DNA of 64,000 nucleotides, from assembly GCA_013396755.1 (NCBI GenBank), contig VWZF01007160.1, positions 62,001 to 126,000 on the forward strand. Direction: 5' to 3'. The notes beneath the pieces were generated by a model that was given only the letters and a program-made list of their open reading frames with translations, did not search any database and was not told where the DNA came from. Below, piece after piece: positions 51,385 through 62,708 of the stretch (positions within the stretch are counted from its first letter, which is position 1; each line of letters opens with the position of its first letter). The DNA comes from Sclerurus mexicanus. Lineage: Eukaryota > Chordata > Aves > Passeriformes > Furnariidae. The position numbers and the translations under genes are program-made.

Positions 51385-51891
51385 GCCTTCACCCAAATTT
51401 ATCCCAGGTACAGAAGTTTGTGCTTAAACAGAACTTTCTGTATTTCCTCTGGTTGCTTTGAATCAGACCAATACTGCTAGGCATATAAACACCCATACAG
51501 AAAATGGCAGTGTTTACATTTCTGTCCAGAAGTCAGAAAAACTTTGTGAGTTAAAAACCAACCAAGTATATAAGAACAATAACACAGCTACCTAAAATTT
51601 AGCAACCTATTAAAGTGAAATACAGGATTACAATTAAGATTAATGGGAGCCAACTAGAATGAATTTCAATCAGTTTTACTTTAAAAACATGTGGGACCCT
51701 GTTCATCATTTATATGAAATTATCAAACCTCATTACCATTATTTCTTCACTTTATTTGTATTTTAATAATAAAGCTCCAATTTCTAACATAAAATAGAAG
51801 GGAAATCAAATAATGTTTAATCCTAATAAAATATTGTTTATTGGGATTTTTTTTTACAACAGGAAGATGGCACAGGTGAAATACACATAAC

Positions 51892-51910
51892 TTTGTTTGT
51901 TTGTTTGTTT
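51892..51910 (+). repeat. (TTTG)n microsatellite
   Basis: Four full TTTG units plus TTT, ending just before ACAG. Confidence 0.85.
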
Positions 51911-52020
51911 ACAGACATATTCATGCCCTGCTGTTCAGCCACCTCTTGACATCATATTTTAATGTTAGATATTTCATGAAAAATTACAAAAGATGCCACA
52001 AAAATTCTATGTACCACAGG

Positions 52021-52064
52021 ATGTTCTTTTCTCTCAAGTGTTCACCAATGTTCTTTTCTCTCAA
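52021..52064 (+). repeat. 17-bp exact direct repeat, period 27
   Basis: ATGTTCTTTTCTCTCAA occurs at 52,021-52,037 and at 52,048-52,064. Flanking bases do not match, so only the 17-base unit is duplicated. The peptide MFFSLK repeats in the overlying frame as a result. Confidence 0.95.
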
Positions 52065-52420
52065 ACAGCATCTCAGTTCTGTAGCTGATCTTCATCTTGA
52101 AAAAAGTGAATTTCAGTACCACCTGCAGACTTGTGGCTCGGGTCTGCTAATCTGCTTTTCACTCTCAGACTGAAGAGGTTACAGGTCAGGTTTTGTATCT
52201 CCACATATTATATTGAACAACAAGCTTTTTCCCTGAGAGGGAAGTCTTGACTAGTGAGCACCTTCTTCATAAGCAGTACTGAGATTCAAGTGTCTGAATG
52301 TCAGAAAATCCAAGTGGTTTTCAGCTACTTCATTCTCCTGAATATATATGAGAGAATTCAAATATGATAAGAAGTGTATACTTTCTCTTAAATCACTACT
52401 TAGTGAAAAATCACTGGAAA
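52065..52420. other. Unassigned sequence
   Basis: Nothing recognised between the direct repeat and the LTR target duplication. Confidence 0.5.
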
Positions 52421-52425
52421 CCAAT
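52421..52425 (+). repeat. Target-site duplication, left copy (CCAAT)
   Basis: CCAAT directly precedes the TGTCATGG end of the LTR and is repeated at 52,886-52,890. Five-base duplications are usual for ERV-L-type integrases in birds. Confidence 0.85.
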
Positions 52426-52885
52426 TGTCATGGTTTAGGAATGCCAATTCTCAATTTAGTGCCCACCCCAACCAAGATTCTTCCAAAGCAGAGCCACTTG
52501 CTGGCTCCCCAACTCCCCCTTGTCCCCACCCCTGCCTTTCCCTCTCTCTTCCAGTTTCAGAATTGGAGTTGACAACTGGAGGCACAAGAAGGTAAAAATT
52601 CTGGGTTGAGATAAGAACAATTCACTGGAAACAGCAATAAGAAAACAAAGACTAACAGCAAAAATATTAATAATAAAAGGTATAAGACAAAGAAATTATT
52701 TACCAGGAAAAAACATGACAAAATAGGCAAAATATCAACCACCACACCATGCTTCTCCCTAGTCTGGAAGTAAGTCCCCTACTCCCGCCCCTTGTAAGTG
52801 ACATGAGATGGTATTGAATAACATGAGGGTCTGGCCACTCTGGATACTGTAAAAAATTAACCCTGTCCTGGCTGAAACTAGGGCA
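52426..52885 (-). mobile_element. Solo LTR of an avian endogenous retrovirus (ERV-L-like)
   Basis: The 460-base element begins TGTCATGGTTTAG and ends AGTCCTGGCTGAAACTAGGGCA-like wording (GGCTGAAACTAGGGCA, to 52,885). It thus has TG...CA termini and near-inverted ends (TGTCATGG, and TGCCCTAG read from the other side). The phrase GGTTGAGATAAGAACAATTC (about 52,603) is characteristic of a widespread bird LTR. On the recalled orientation the U3 end is at 52,885 and the U5 end at 52,426, so it lies on the minus strand. No internal gag/pol sequence flanks it, so internal sequence was lost by LTR-LTR recombination. The usual poly-A-signal stretch upstream of the 'cttatctcaaccc' phrase is mutated. 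Its centre is shorter than in the copies I recall. Family name from memory. Confidence 0.85.
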
Positions 52886-52890
52886 CCAAT
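52886..52890 (+). repeat. Target-site duplication, right copy (CCAAT)
   Basis: Exact repeat of 52,421-52,425, immediately after the CA end of the LTR. Confidence 0.85.
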
Positions 52891-53694
52891 ATAGCTGGGG
52901 TTTTTTTTCAGAAAGCAGAAGACTTGACCTAAAACTAGGTATAAGTCTAGGAATGGGATACTTGGGCAGCTGAAGGAGGTAACACTCTGTGTGAATAATT
53001 ATATTCAAAAATATTTTCCTTTTACTCCTTCTATATTTATGCTTGGGCTTCATTTGTTTGCAATGTTCTATGTTATAATTGTTTTGCCTCTATAGCACAT
53101 GATGAATGTCAAATTAGATGTTACTGTGAACTTGCAGAATATTTAATATTTATGAAAAAGCTATTTTTCACCCTCTTCTGGCTTCTATATGTTAATGTCT
53201 CCTTGTCTCCTTCAACATAATCTAGGTTAATTTAGGGGTTCTTTACCTCTGGACATGCTTTAAAACCTCATTATGCAAATCCAGTACATGACACATAGGC
53301 AAAAAGAACATAGTCAAGTCATTAAATGAGAAACCTGGATTATTTTCAAGAAATTAGATAAACAGAAATTAAAACTGTTAGCTGGGAATCAGTTTAACAA
53401 ACAATAATGGAAGTTTTTTAATCAATTCTGTTGGCTACCTCATATTTCCTTCAACAGGAGGCATTCTTCACATGACAGATTCTTGGGAGAAGGATGACAA
53501 AGCCCATACACATGCGCAGAATGCCTGTAAACAGGAGGTATCCTACTAGCAACAGCCCCCTGGAAGGTCCAGGCTCTGATGCCCTGCAAAGGGGTCAAAC
53601 AGCAAGTGGCAGGTGTCCAGTGCTGAGTGAGAAGAGGAAATGGGTGAACTATAGCCACAGTGAGCAGAAAAAAGCAGATGGTGCCAGTAAGTTG
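52891..53694. other. Unassigned sequence, no gene seen
   Basis: No repeat or exon recognised. Opposite-strand frames at 53,440-53,736 are not convincing. Confidence 0.5.
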
Positions 53695-53805
53695 TAGGAT
53701 TGTTGATTTTAGTTTGCAGTTACAACTGGCAATCATTTTGAACCATTGCTACTTTTCAAATTATTCAGCTTTGATTGCGATTACTGGCCAAAATCAACAA
53801 TCCTA
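53695..53805. repeat. 16-bp perfect inverted repeat with 79-base spacer
   Basis: TAGGATTGTTGATTTT (53,695-53,710) is the exact reverse complement of AAAATCAACAATCCTA (53,790-53,805). A second pair, GCCAGTAA (53,683-53,690) and TTACTGGC (53,781-53,788), is interleaved with the first. TTTGAA and TTCAAA pair inside the spacer. Together these suggest a small fold-back element, perhaps a MITE remnant. No target-site duplication is evident and I do not recognise a family. Confidence 0.6.
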
Positions 53806-54859
53806 ATAACAGAGCTCAGAGCCTTCTGATGAAACAGTTGAACTCCCAAGTCTTTGGCACCAGACATTATAACCCTGACATTTAACAGGAAATCTTGTTA
53901 ACAAGAAAACTTTTTGGACTATATGTTGTGTTGCCAATGTATTCATAGCCTAGAACCATGAGAGTAAGAAGGTTACAGTGAGGGCAGTTGAAGTTTTCTT
54001 TAGGAGGCTGAACAACACTGAGAAAAGGCAGCACTTACCAAAGTGGCTACCAATTTCATGCACTGTTTTGCTGTAGACCCTAATTTAAGGCAACTCAGTG
54101 TTTCCAGATGAACTAAAGCCAGAGGTTTTCTAAAGAAGAGAACATTTTTTAAAAGAACACATCTGATTTCAAACTCATTGAAAACTGTCTCATGTATACA
54201 ATAAAATTCATCAAATTTCTAAACCCTTTTGAAGCTAGAGCAGGAGTATTTTGGAATCTGACTACTAGGCTCATCCAGCACCACAGGATCATACAGGATG
54301 AAAAAAATTCATTTTGAGCTTGTGAGAAGTGATCATGAGCAGATATTGAGCACCTAAGTGGAAATGATATCCAATTAATCTTTTTGTTCTGCTAAATAAT
54401 ACATCTTTCACTTCACAGTTGCTCTTGAGAATGAATCTCATCTTGAATGGAAAACAAAAACAGACTCAGCAAAAAGTTATAGAAAATCAGACTGGAATTA
54501 CTTCAAGAGCACATCTAATCCTTCTCCCCACTCAACAATACTGAGGCCGTGTCTAGCAGAGAAGGTGGAGATCTCACAGCCTTTCACAGCTTGTGCTAAA
54601 GTTGTCCTGTCTTTGTTCTCATTATGTTATTCCTAAATTTCAATGTGAATCCTCACTACACCAATAACACCTGCTATTTCTTGTTCTATCCATAGAATGT
54701 GAAGCGAACAGTTTCCCCACTCTTTTAAGTTGAGCAAAGACTGTTATGTTTCCCACTAATGTTCTTTCTTTACTTAACCATCCCACTTTCTTAACCTTTT
54801 CTTTGTAAACCATATTTTCTACTCCTACAACTACTGTTTTCAGCAATGTCTCCAGTTAA
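53806..54859. other. Unassigned sequence, no gene seen
   Basis: Nothing definite. The part from about 54,610 may belong to the L3-like element that follows, but the similarity is too weak to claim. Confidence 0.5.
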
Positions 54860-56110
54860 GTCAGGTATTTGCAATAAGTTAGTACCCAAACCTGGGCATA
54901 ATATTCCAAAGGAGCCTTTACCAAACTTAATAGAACAAGAGATAAATTCACATACCCTACAGGTAATACTCCTCTGCAACTATCCTATTAACTCACAACA
55001 AAATTACATTTTTTATCCAGTTCACTGGGTGATTCTCTGTGACTGGAGATTCAGCCTAACTTCTTATTCTCCAATGAGGAGGATACCCAATTATCCAGCC
55101 TCTTATTCTCTTTCCGTGTGGATGTAAGATTATTCCTGTCCAAGCCTAATATCCTGAAATTCTTCTTGTTGAACTGCTGCCTAAGACTGCATCTTTAACT
55201 TCTCAAACTCTTTCTGAAGACTAATCCTGTCCTACAGCATGCTCCTTAAATGTTGATATCATATGAAAGCTCACAAAAATACTGAAAAGTGATAGTGAGC
55301 TTCTGATAACTTTCTAAATGCAGTTTTCCAAACAGTGTACCACTAGCCTTATGATAATTAAATCTATAGAGTTCTTTCTTAGCTAGTTTATAAAACGCCA
55401 TGAGAAATAATTATCAGAATTTATCAGGAGAAAGCAACATGTCCTAGCCTGTTTCTTTTCTATCTTATTTAGTCAGTTATTATTTAGTTCCAGAAAGAAA
55501 TTAGATGGCTGACATAATTTGTTCTTGGCAAATCCATAAGGGCTGTTAACTCATATCCTCGTCATCTCCCAGGTCTTTAAAAATACTTTGAATATTTGTT
55601 CAAATATTATTTCAGAAACCAAAGCTAAGCAGATCATCCTATAATTTTGTAGTTTCTCATGTCACTCTTTAGACACCATGGTTTCTCTTTTCCAGTCTTC
55701 TGGAAGCCCATGTATATTTCGGAATTATCAAAGATAATCACTAATAGCTGTAAGGTTGTTTCTGTAAGGCTTCACATCACAATGGATTTCCTGAGACCAG
55801 AAATCTGCTTTATTCCTGAAAACACGTAACAGCTAAATATTCTCTAAATGGCCTATCTGCAATCTGATTGTTTTCTTCGGGGTTAACTTTGTTAAATTTC
55901 AGAGCACAGCTGACCACTTTAGTGAAGACTGACACACACACCAAAAAAAAACCAAAACACTAAACTTGTCAACCACCTCAACCTCAAATTTGATGTCTTA
56001 TTTTATTATTATTTTAATAGTAAATCCACTTTACTCCTTGGTCTTTTTTCACTTCTAACATACTTGCAGAAAATTTTCTTGCTAGCTGTTCTATCCCTTG
56101 CTACTTTAAC
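54860..56110 (-). mobile_element. Ancient L3/CR1-like LINE, reverse-transcriptase region, inverted
   Basis: The plus strand is antisense to an old CR1/L3 pol gene. GGGCATAATATTCCAAAGGA lies at about 54,894, and ATAATTTGTTCTTGGCAAAT followed by CCATAAGGGCTGTTAACTCA at about 55,515-55,555. CCAGTCTTCTGGAAGCCCAT lies at about 55,694, and TTGCTAGCTGTTCTATCCCT at about 56,079. Order and spacing agree with one element read from its 3' side to its 5' side. At about 1.25 kb it is the longest LINE remnant here. Frameshifts and stops abound. Its heavy divergence suggests an insertion older than the 37 and 60.6 kb copies. Confidence 0.75.
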
Positions 56111-59106
56111 ATGGTGATTGTAGAGAATGTGGTAACTCAAGCATTAATTCAAATAGCTGGCATAAGAAGTTCATGGTACATTGTGGTAATTTCAAGTGCA
56201 GTTCTGGTTAGATGGAGGAAGCAGCTGCAAGCAGTCTGACTTGAAGCAACTACTGGCATTTATGGTGCATAGTGGAGCTCATGGTTGTAAATGTTCACAA
56301 GGGGAATGAGATTTGGAATCATGTCACATGTCAAGAAGAGACACCATGTCAAATAGGTCAGAAGAGCAGACAGCACTGTAATGTGCATTACAGCATCATC
56401 TCCTTTCTTCTCCTCTTGTCATGCACACTGGAGGTCAAATGTAATGCTGAAAATTGGGATACTGATGCATTCAGTGGGCTTACTGCACCTTGTGTGCCAT
56501 CCCACCCTGTTGTACCTACCTTCAGCTGCCCTTGCTTCACCTGCTGATGATTGTGGGCACTGTTAGCCTGCTTCTGCCCAAAGCCCCAGACAGACCCAAA
56601 GGTGGACCAACTGGCCCCGTTTCTCTGTTTTCTGCTCAGTTCCCCTGCCTATGAATACTGGAATATCTCTCTCCACCCTACCTCCCCCTTTCTCTGAGCA
56701 ATGAAATTGGAGCTGTGTCAGGGCAACGAGTCCTTTCTTTGCTCTGATTGAACAGTAATGAAAGGATGGGAAACAAAGACTAGCAACTTTTGAGATTAAT
56801 CTCCCTTCTGTTCTCAGCTGTCAGACTTACTTATTTTTTCCTTTTTTCAGCTAAATCAGGTCATTATACTACAAATCTTTACTCTGAATGAAAGATTAAA
56901 CTCAGGTATTTTATTTTCATCAGGGCATAATATTCAGCACAGAATAATTGTCTATAGTTTCATCTGGATATTTGTATGGGGCCTCCTATCAAATTCCACT
57001 AAATCCTTACTGACTTTTTTCATTTTGTTGAATTCCTTAGGATCTTACCATAGTAGAGTCCTGGCAAACAGAATCTTGCACTCAATTATACCTATCTTCA
57101 CATCTGAGATGTCATGTTTTCATGAGGCCTCTTTAAACAATCAAGAGAATTAAAAGGTCTTCCGAGTTGCTTTGTAATAAAAACAGTAAGAGAAGAGAAA
57201 AAAATCCATAAGCTAAGTGTTTTTCCTCGCCATAGTATTTTTTTTCTTCAATAAGAAGGAAAAAAGATGGAGGAAAAAATTTTTAAAAAAAAAAATAAGC
57301 AGGAAATAAGAAAAGGCTTTCAGACTACATTTAACTGCTGGAAAGCCAACAACAGACATACCAGTTAAACCAGAAGACCAAAAAGGCATAAGGTACTCAA
57401 AATCAAGACTCATTGAGCCAGTGTATTTGGATAGATATCATTTCCACTTTCTCAATACAAAGAGAGACATAAAATATTAAAACCATAAAATTAAAACCAA
57501 AAAACATCCAGTAGATTATGGTGATCTTATGAGAAGCAGGTGGGTTTCTTACACATTAGTAAACCCCGGTGTGACTATTGGATCTACCTTGGTGTTTCTT
57601 ACTTTACTGCTTATTTTATTCGTAGTGTCTTTTTTTAAAATACAATGTCACAGAGGGAAAGTATTTAATCAACCAAGAAAAACTGGCTTTGTGCCACTTC
57701 TGCTTTACCCAAAATTGATCCAATAGTAGCTTTTGGATTTAATTTAAACAAAGAGACAAAGCATGACAAAAGCACAGGGCATAACAACCCAACATGGTTC
57801 TCTGCAAACAGATCACAACATTTCTAGACCTGGGTTTCTGTTCATGTTTTGCTTTGCTTTGTTTTCTGTTAAAAAAAAATATAATCATTTTAGAAGTAAA
57901 AGTCTACTATAAAATTTTTCTTTAGATCTAATAAAACGCAGTGGGATCAACTGATATTTGGATACCATAGAAAGTTATGCCTCATATTAATGGTGAAAAA
58001 GATCCGTGAAACATTTTAGGTTCTTTCTCTCAGAGGTATCAGATTTTCATGATATAAGGGCCATAGAAGAAGTTAATATCAGACTAGGTCCTGCACAGGC
58101 TATTTTGTTGAGTCCTTTGCACTGTAATGAATAGGTAGCATTTCAGTCACATTTTTAGTGTATGCTGTGCAAAGGTAAGTTTAGTCCTTGTGCTCTATGA
58201 TATAGGCAGTCCATTGACTTTGAGCAGGAGAATCCTAATGAGAATTGCCAGGATTACTGCTTGGATCAGCAGTGGCACTAACAAGTTTGAAAGGTACAAG
58301 GCAAGCAATGTCGTCTGAATGTGGAAATCTAAAACTCACCTCTCTTTCAGGTTACTCATCTCTTGTCTGATTAATATCCCTGAGTGTTTTTTTCAATTTT
58401 CTCCTTTAGTTGAGCCTTGAGTTCCTCTTGCATGTACCACTGCTAGGAAAAAAATACTCTATCATGAGAAACACACAAAGAAATAGGAAACAGAACAAGT
58501 ACAATATCCCACTGACAGCAATGGCAAACCTTTGCTCAAAACATGATGCTGGGCAGGGGCTGAAGATTCAATGATGGCACCTCAAAGTCACTTCTGAGGT
58601 AGGATGAGGGAAAGCCTTTCGCAGAAACCACCAGCATGCATGATCCTAAAAAGACAAACCAGCATTTACATCCATAGTAGTGAAGGCCTTCATCATCAGT
58701 GAGTGACTGAGTGAACCATACAGATGAATAAGTAAGGAAATCAGGACAGGTAAAAAATATTTGCAAATAGGTGTCATAAATTACTTGGTCTTCTAGAAAT
58801 ATTGTATTTAGCTCCTCTGTATTTACAGCTGAAGAGGTATGGCCTCGTTCCTATAGAGAACCAAGGGTAAGGAAGACTCACTTTTCTTGGGAAGAGAGGT
58901 GGAAAAAGGAAAAAGGATGAAGAGTTCCTGGTGACTGGCTGCAGCTCAACAGGAGTACAGAGAGGGATAAGAGAGGGTAGTCATCAGGAAGAGCCATCCC
59001 ACCACCCATGTGTGACACCAAAGCCCTGTCCTGTCACATAAACTGCACAAGAGGACTTACATTGAAGGGACAAAGAGTTCCCGTGGACGTACAGAGGATC
59101 TCTTAT
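56111..59106. other. Unassigned sequence, no gene seen
   Basis: No repeat family or exon structure recognised. A-rich runs at 57,235-57,300 produce a short lysine/phenylalanine frame on both strands. Frames at 56,272-56,566 overlap in two phases and match nothing known. Confidence 0.5.
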
Positions 59107-59220
59107 GCAGGTTAATTTGCTGGGTGTTATTCTGCCATACCCGATGTGCTCAGAATGCAGAGCAAATTTGCCCAAATTATGTGCTCAGAACACAGGGAAC
59201 ATTTGCCCAAATTAACCTGC
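59107..59220. repeat. 35-bp two-copy tandem repeat inside a 13-bp inverted repeat
   Basis: GCAGGTTAATTTG (59,107-59,119) and CAAATTAACCTGC (59,208-59,220) are exact reverse complements. Between them lie two 35-base copies in tandem, 59,145-59,179 and 59,180-59,214. They begin TGTGCTCAGAA and end ATTTGCCCAAATTA, and differ at five positions. The right inverted arm overlaps the end of the second copy. Confidence 0.85.
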
Positions 59221-60119
59221 CTTGTCTGCATTTCATGCAGCTCCCTGTTGTACGCAAACTGATGATCTCAAAATGTTATCATTGTCCATTAGTCCACACC
59301 AAAATAATTTTTCCTATTGGGTCACCTTTGATTTGAATCTTATCCTGCTGTCATGGGTCTCTGCACCATAGACTCTGAACTTCTATTCACGGTGAATGGA
59401 GAAGGCACTGCCTATCTGCCCTTGCACTATTAAATGTCAAATTTCAACATTTAAAAAATTGCACAAGATTCAGGCTGTTTCAGAAGGACTGATATGCAAA
59501 GTAACTGGAAGTCAGTTTAGGAGCCAGTGGTAGATTATAACCCTTCTTGCGACAGCAGCTACGGCCATTGCCAAGATCACTGCTGAAACGATCCTCTGGT
59601 TTATTAAAGCAAACAACTAACTTTAGATTCTTTAAATATATGGATCTCAAAACTGAGCTAGTTCAGAGTTGTTTAACATGCAATTCCCCAATCACTGTTA
59701 GAGATGTGCCAAACTCTGAAAGAGGCCTGAAGCAGCAGAGCCTCACCCATTTCCGTTGACTCTCATACCCCAACTCCTATTTCCAAAGCAATTTAAGCAT
59801 CTGGGGGTCCATGTGACTTGAACCCAGAGTTCCTTATTCATTCTTGAAAAATGCACTCACCTCTTCTATCACTCCCTTCCCTGAAGCAAAAAGGTGCTCT
59901 CAGCAGATAGTTGGTTCTCAGCTCTTTCACTGGTAAGTGCAGGAAAGTGTGGGAGTGGACTTATAGTATCAGGAATGGAAGAAGTCATTTCAGAAATGGA
60001 TTTGTGAAAAAAATGAAGAAGCCAGCCAAGATGCCCTAAAAACTGAAGCTTTTAGTGTAATATAAAATGGATTCCCTGTCTTTTTTCCCTGAATCACCTT
60101 TCTTCTTCCCAAAACCCCT
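59221..60119. other. Unassigned sequence, no gene seen
   Basis: Nothing recognised. Confidence 0.5.
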
Positions 60120-60330
60120 TGTGAGAATCCTTTTCTCCCTAACTTAGTATGCAAGTATTTGTCCTTGGAAGGCTATGTGAAATCCCCCCATTGGCTCATT
60201 AGTTAACCCTTTCCCCATTGATTGTAAAATCCTTAAATACTCCGGTCCATGTTGAATAAACTCTCTCTCTCTCTGCACCCTCTCCGGTGGTCTCTGTATG
60301 TCTCCTTCCTGGGGCATTTCGGGGACCACA
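60120..60330 (+). mobile_element. LTR-like fragment with TATA-like box, poly-A signal and U5-like end
   Basis: The segment starts TGTGAGAATCC and ends ATTTCGGGGACCACA. Inside are a CCATTGG box (about 60,188), TTAAATA (about 60,233), AATAAA at 60,255-60,260 and a CT run. The CpG-bearing stretch CCTCTCCGGTGGTCTCTGTA follows (about 60,279). This order fits U3-R-U5 of a gammaretrovirus-like bird ERV. It is followed by TGGAGGAAGGGGGACGAGG (from 60,331), where a primer-binding site would begin with TGG. No gag or pol follows; CR1 sequence begins at about 60,588. There is no target duplication, and 211 bases is short, so the left end is probably truncated or mis-set. Confidence 0.5.
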
Positions 60331-60587
60331 TGGAGGAAGGGGGACGAGGGGGAGCTCTCCCCTCGACTGCTGTAAGAAAGCATCTGTAGACCAAATGAAA
60401 AGGTTAAGAGGAATAACACTAATGGATTTATAATTAAAATTTATTTTCTTACTAAACAAGTTTCTGCCCATTCCTTTCAAGTGATTTAGTAAGGAGGGTT
60501 CATTCCCTGAGATTGTCCAAAACGCTCCTTCAGGTGAAATTAGGTCAATTTCTTATGCTAACAGTTTCACCCATATTATGTATATCA
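60331..60587. other. Sequence between LTR-like fragment and CR1
   Basis: It opens with the GC-rich near-palindrome CGAGGGGGAGCTCTCCCCTCG at 60,345-60,365, then turns AT-rich. It may hold leader sequence of the ERV, but no retroviral gene is recognisable. Confidence 0.45.
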
Positions 60588-60882
60588 AAAAAGACTTTTT
60601 ACAAGGGTATATAGTGATAGAACAAGGGGGAATGCCTATAAACAGAAAGAGGGTATATTTAGGTTAGGTATTAGGAAGAAATTTATTACTATGAGACAGG
60701 TGAGACACTGGAACAGGTTGCCCAGAGAAGATGCGGATGCCACATCCCTGGAAATGTTCCAGGCCAGGTTGGATAAGGCCCTGAGCAACACTGTCTAGCA
60801 GGAGGTGTCCCTGTCTATGGCAGTATGGCTGGAAGTAGATGATCCTTAAGGTCCCTTTCACCTCAAACTCTTCTGTGATTTT
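60588..60882 (+). mobile_element. CR1 LINE, 5'-truncated 3' end
   Basis: A forward avian CR1 3' end. GACTTTTTACAAGGGTATAT, TATTAGGAAGAAATTTATTA, CACTGGAACAGGTTGCCCAG and GTTCCAGGCCAGGTTGGATA appear in the standard order, and TGATCCTTAAGGTCCCTTTC comes near the end. The 3' tip CTTCTGTGATTTTA is a worn octamer repeat. It differs in subfamily from the 37 kb copy. It is about 295 bases long and probably among the younger insertions here. No flanking duplication was found, as is usual for CR1. Confidence 0.95.
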
Positions 60883-61620
60883 ATATTGCGCTGGGCTGGG
60901 TAAAAGCCACCCAAGCTGACCTGAACCTGAATAAGCAGTCTTTGGTCAGAGCAAGAGCAGGTAGACCTGTTTTCATCCTGTAGACATGTCTAGGGACAGT
61001 CCTGACATGTTTCAAAGTAATTACAGTTTCAAATGTACCCTGGAGATCAGTAGATTGCAGTGATGATAGCAAACAACCCAGAAGGCTGTGAAGTCCTTCA
61101 GACACTTGTGGGATTTGTCAACCTAACAAACTTGCTTGCCTTTGAGCATCTCAGACAGTCAGAGAGGCAAACACTATGCCACTATCAGAAATGCCAAATC
61201 AAAACACTACTGAAAACTTCATAAAAGTTAGTGAGTAAATCTTTCTTCTGTTTGTTATTAATGGTTACAAGATAACCTTTATTTATAGTGCCCTGGGGAC
61301 TTATTCAATAGGATGTAGTGACACTGATGAGAAGGATTATTTATTGTTTATACAGTCGCTTACAGATGAAGGCACAGCATAAATATTCTGGAAAGTATAA
61401 TTCCATGAAAAAGCTCTTGATAATGCATCAAGATACTTCCTGCATCAAAGTTATTCTTGACTCACTCTTTGCATCACAAGCTACATTTGCAATGCTCAGA
61501 AGGTCTGACTATCCTTCGTCTCACAGTAGCTGATATGCAGCCAATGTAAGGAAATCATAGTTTCTATCTGGTATTCATATCATACCAATAATCTGCAAGG
61601 CATATTAACATCTAGAAGAT

Positions 61621-61655
61621 AAAAAAAAAAAAGAGAAACAAAAAAAAAAAAAAAA
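61621..61655 (+). repeat. A-rich low-complexity run
   Basis: Two A runs of 12 and 15-16 bases separated by GAGAAAC-like bases. Confidence 0.85.
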
Positions 61656-62691
61656 CCAAGGAAGGTGCAGGCTTGTTTGACAGAATTAAAAAAAAAAAGT
61701 TTCAAAAACTACATTAATGGTCCATTGAACTCAGATTCAGAAAGGATAAAATAGTATAAAGCAACAAAAACTGCATCATTTTGGGTAAACACATTAAAAT
61801 ATACCATGTAATTACTAGGTTGTGTATGAGCTCAGAAATACCCTAAGTAATAAAAGACACACTTGTGTCTATAATTTCCAAAACAATCTAAAAAGAAACT
61901 CTGCACCCAAGAGGAAGGTCGGACAGCACAGAACACAGCGTAAAACCTCTGGTTATCATCTTCAACTCTTTTGCTCTTAGTCACTGGTACACCAAGCAAA
62001 TATATTGGTCATGGTATAGTTTCCACGACCTCCTGCGTTCGGTGAGTAGCTCCTCACTTTACACTCAGACCATCAGCAACAGGGATTTAGTAATCAGTTA
62101 GTTGTATGAACTAATCATATGACCTGTAACAGAACAATTCTCACCAGTAACCACTCACACTGGAAGGACCTGCTCTTTGCCCCATGAGCTCTTTATCTTG
62201 TGTTCTGTGCATTAGGCTTCTATGAAAATTTGGCTTATTCAATTTTTTTTATGTCTATTGAACATGAATTTAAATATATTTCAAGCCTGCTACACCAAAC
62301 TGAAATCATTCTCCATCATGCTGCTTTGTTCCCTAAGCTCCAGGTCCTAGGGTATAACTTTTCCAATAGGAAATGTGCAGTCCAAGCTAGTTTTCAATTA
62401 ATCAATAACCTCTAAACAATAGAGCAAGAAAGACATCTCTAGAGGTTGATTTTAAACACTTACCACAGGGTGAAATAAATCTGTCTCAGGAGGCACCTAT
62501 TCCTCTATATCCACTACAGAATTGTCTGCTCAGACCAATCACCTGACTTCTAGTGTGTTAACACCACCATCATTGTGCTCAGATGAACTAAGCTACAGCA
62601 GAGTTGTATTTAGCCGTTAAGTAATTATAGGACACTGTTTTGGAAACTGAAAGTTTTGGAAGATTAAATGCAGGCTTTCTGAAGACAGTAA

Positions 62692-62708
62692 TTTTTTTTT
62701 TTTTTTTT
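62692..62708 (+). repeat. Poly-T run (17 T)
   Basis: Homopolymer on the plus strand between CAGTAA and AATATG. Confidence 0.85.

Larger units (their letters stand above)
48981..52020. other. Unassigned sequence with the window's longest open frame
   Basis: At 48,995-49,549 the minus strand has 184 codons open. It includes proline- and leucine-rich stretches (PLLPLPPTHPLP), and other frames on both strands are also open there, so it follows from locally higher GC. No domain, signal peptide or splice context supports it. The 49.0-49.5 kb patch might be an unrecognised old repeat. A poly-A run lies at 51,368-51,384 and a (TTTG)n run at 51,892-51,910. Confidence 0.45.

Noticed and set aside
54640..55127. 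Frames at 54,640-55,127 as exons
   Set aside because: Mostly antisense LINE sequence with no intact protein content.
60144..60480. 91- and 93-codon minus frames
   Set aside because: They run antisense through the LTR-like fragment in two phases; no retroviral or cellular protein.
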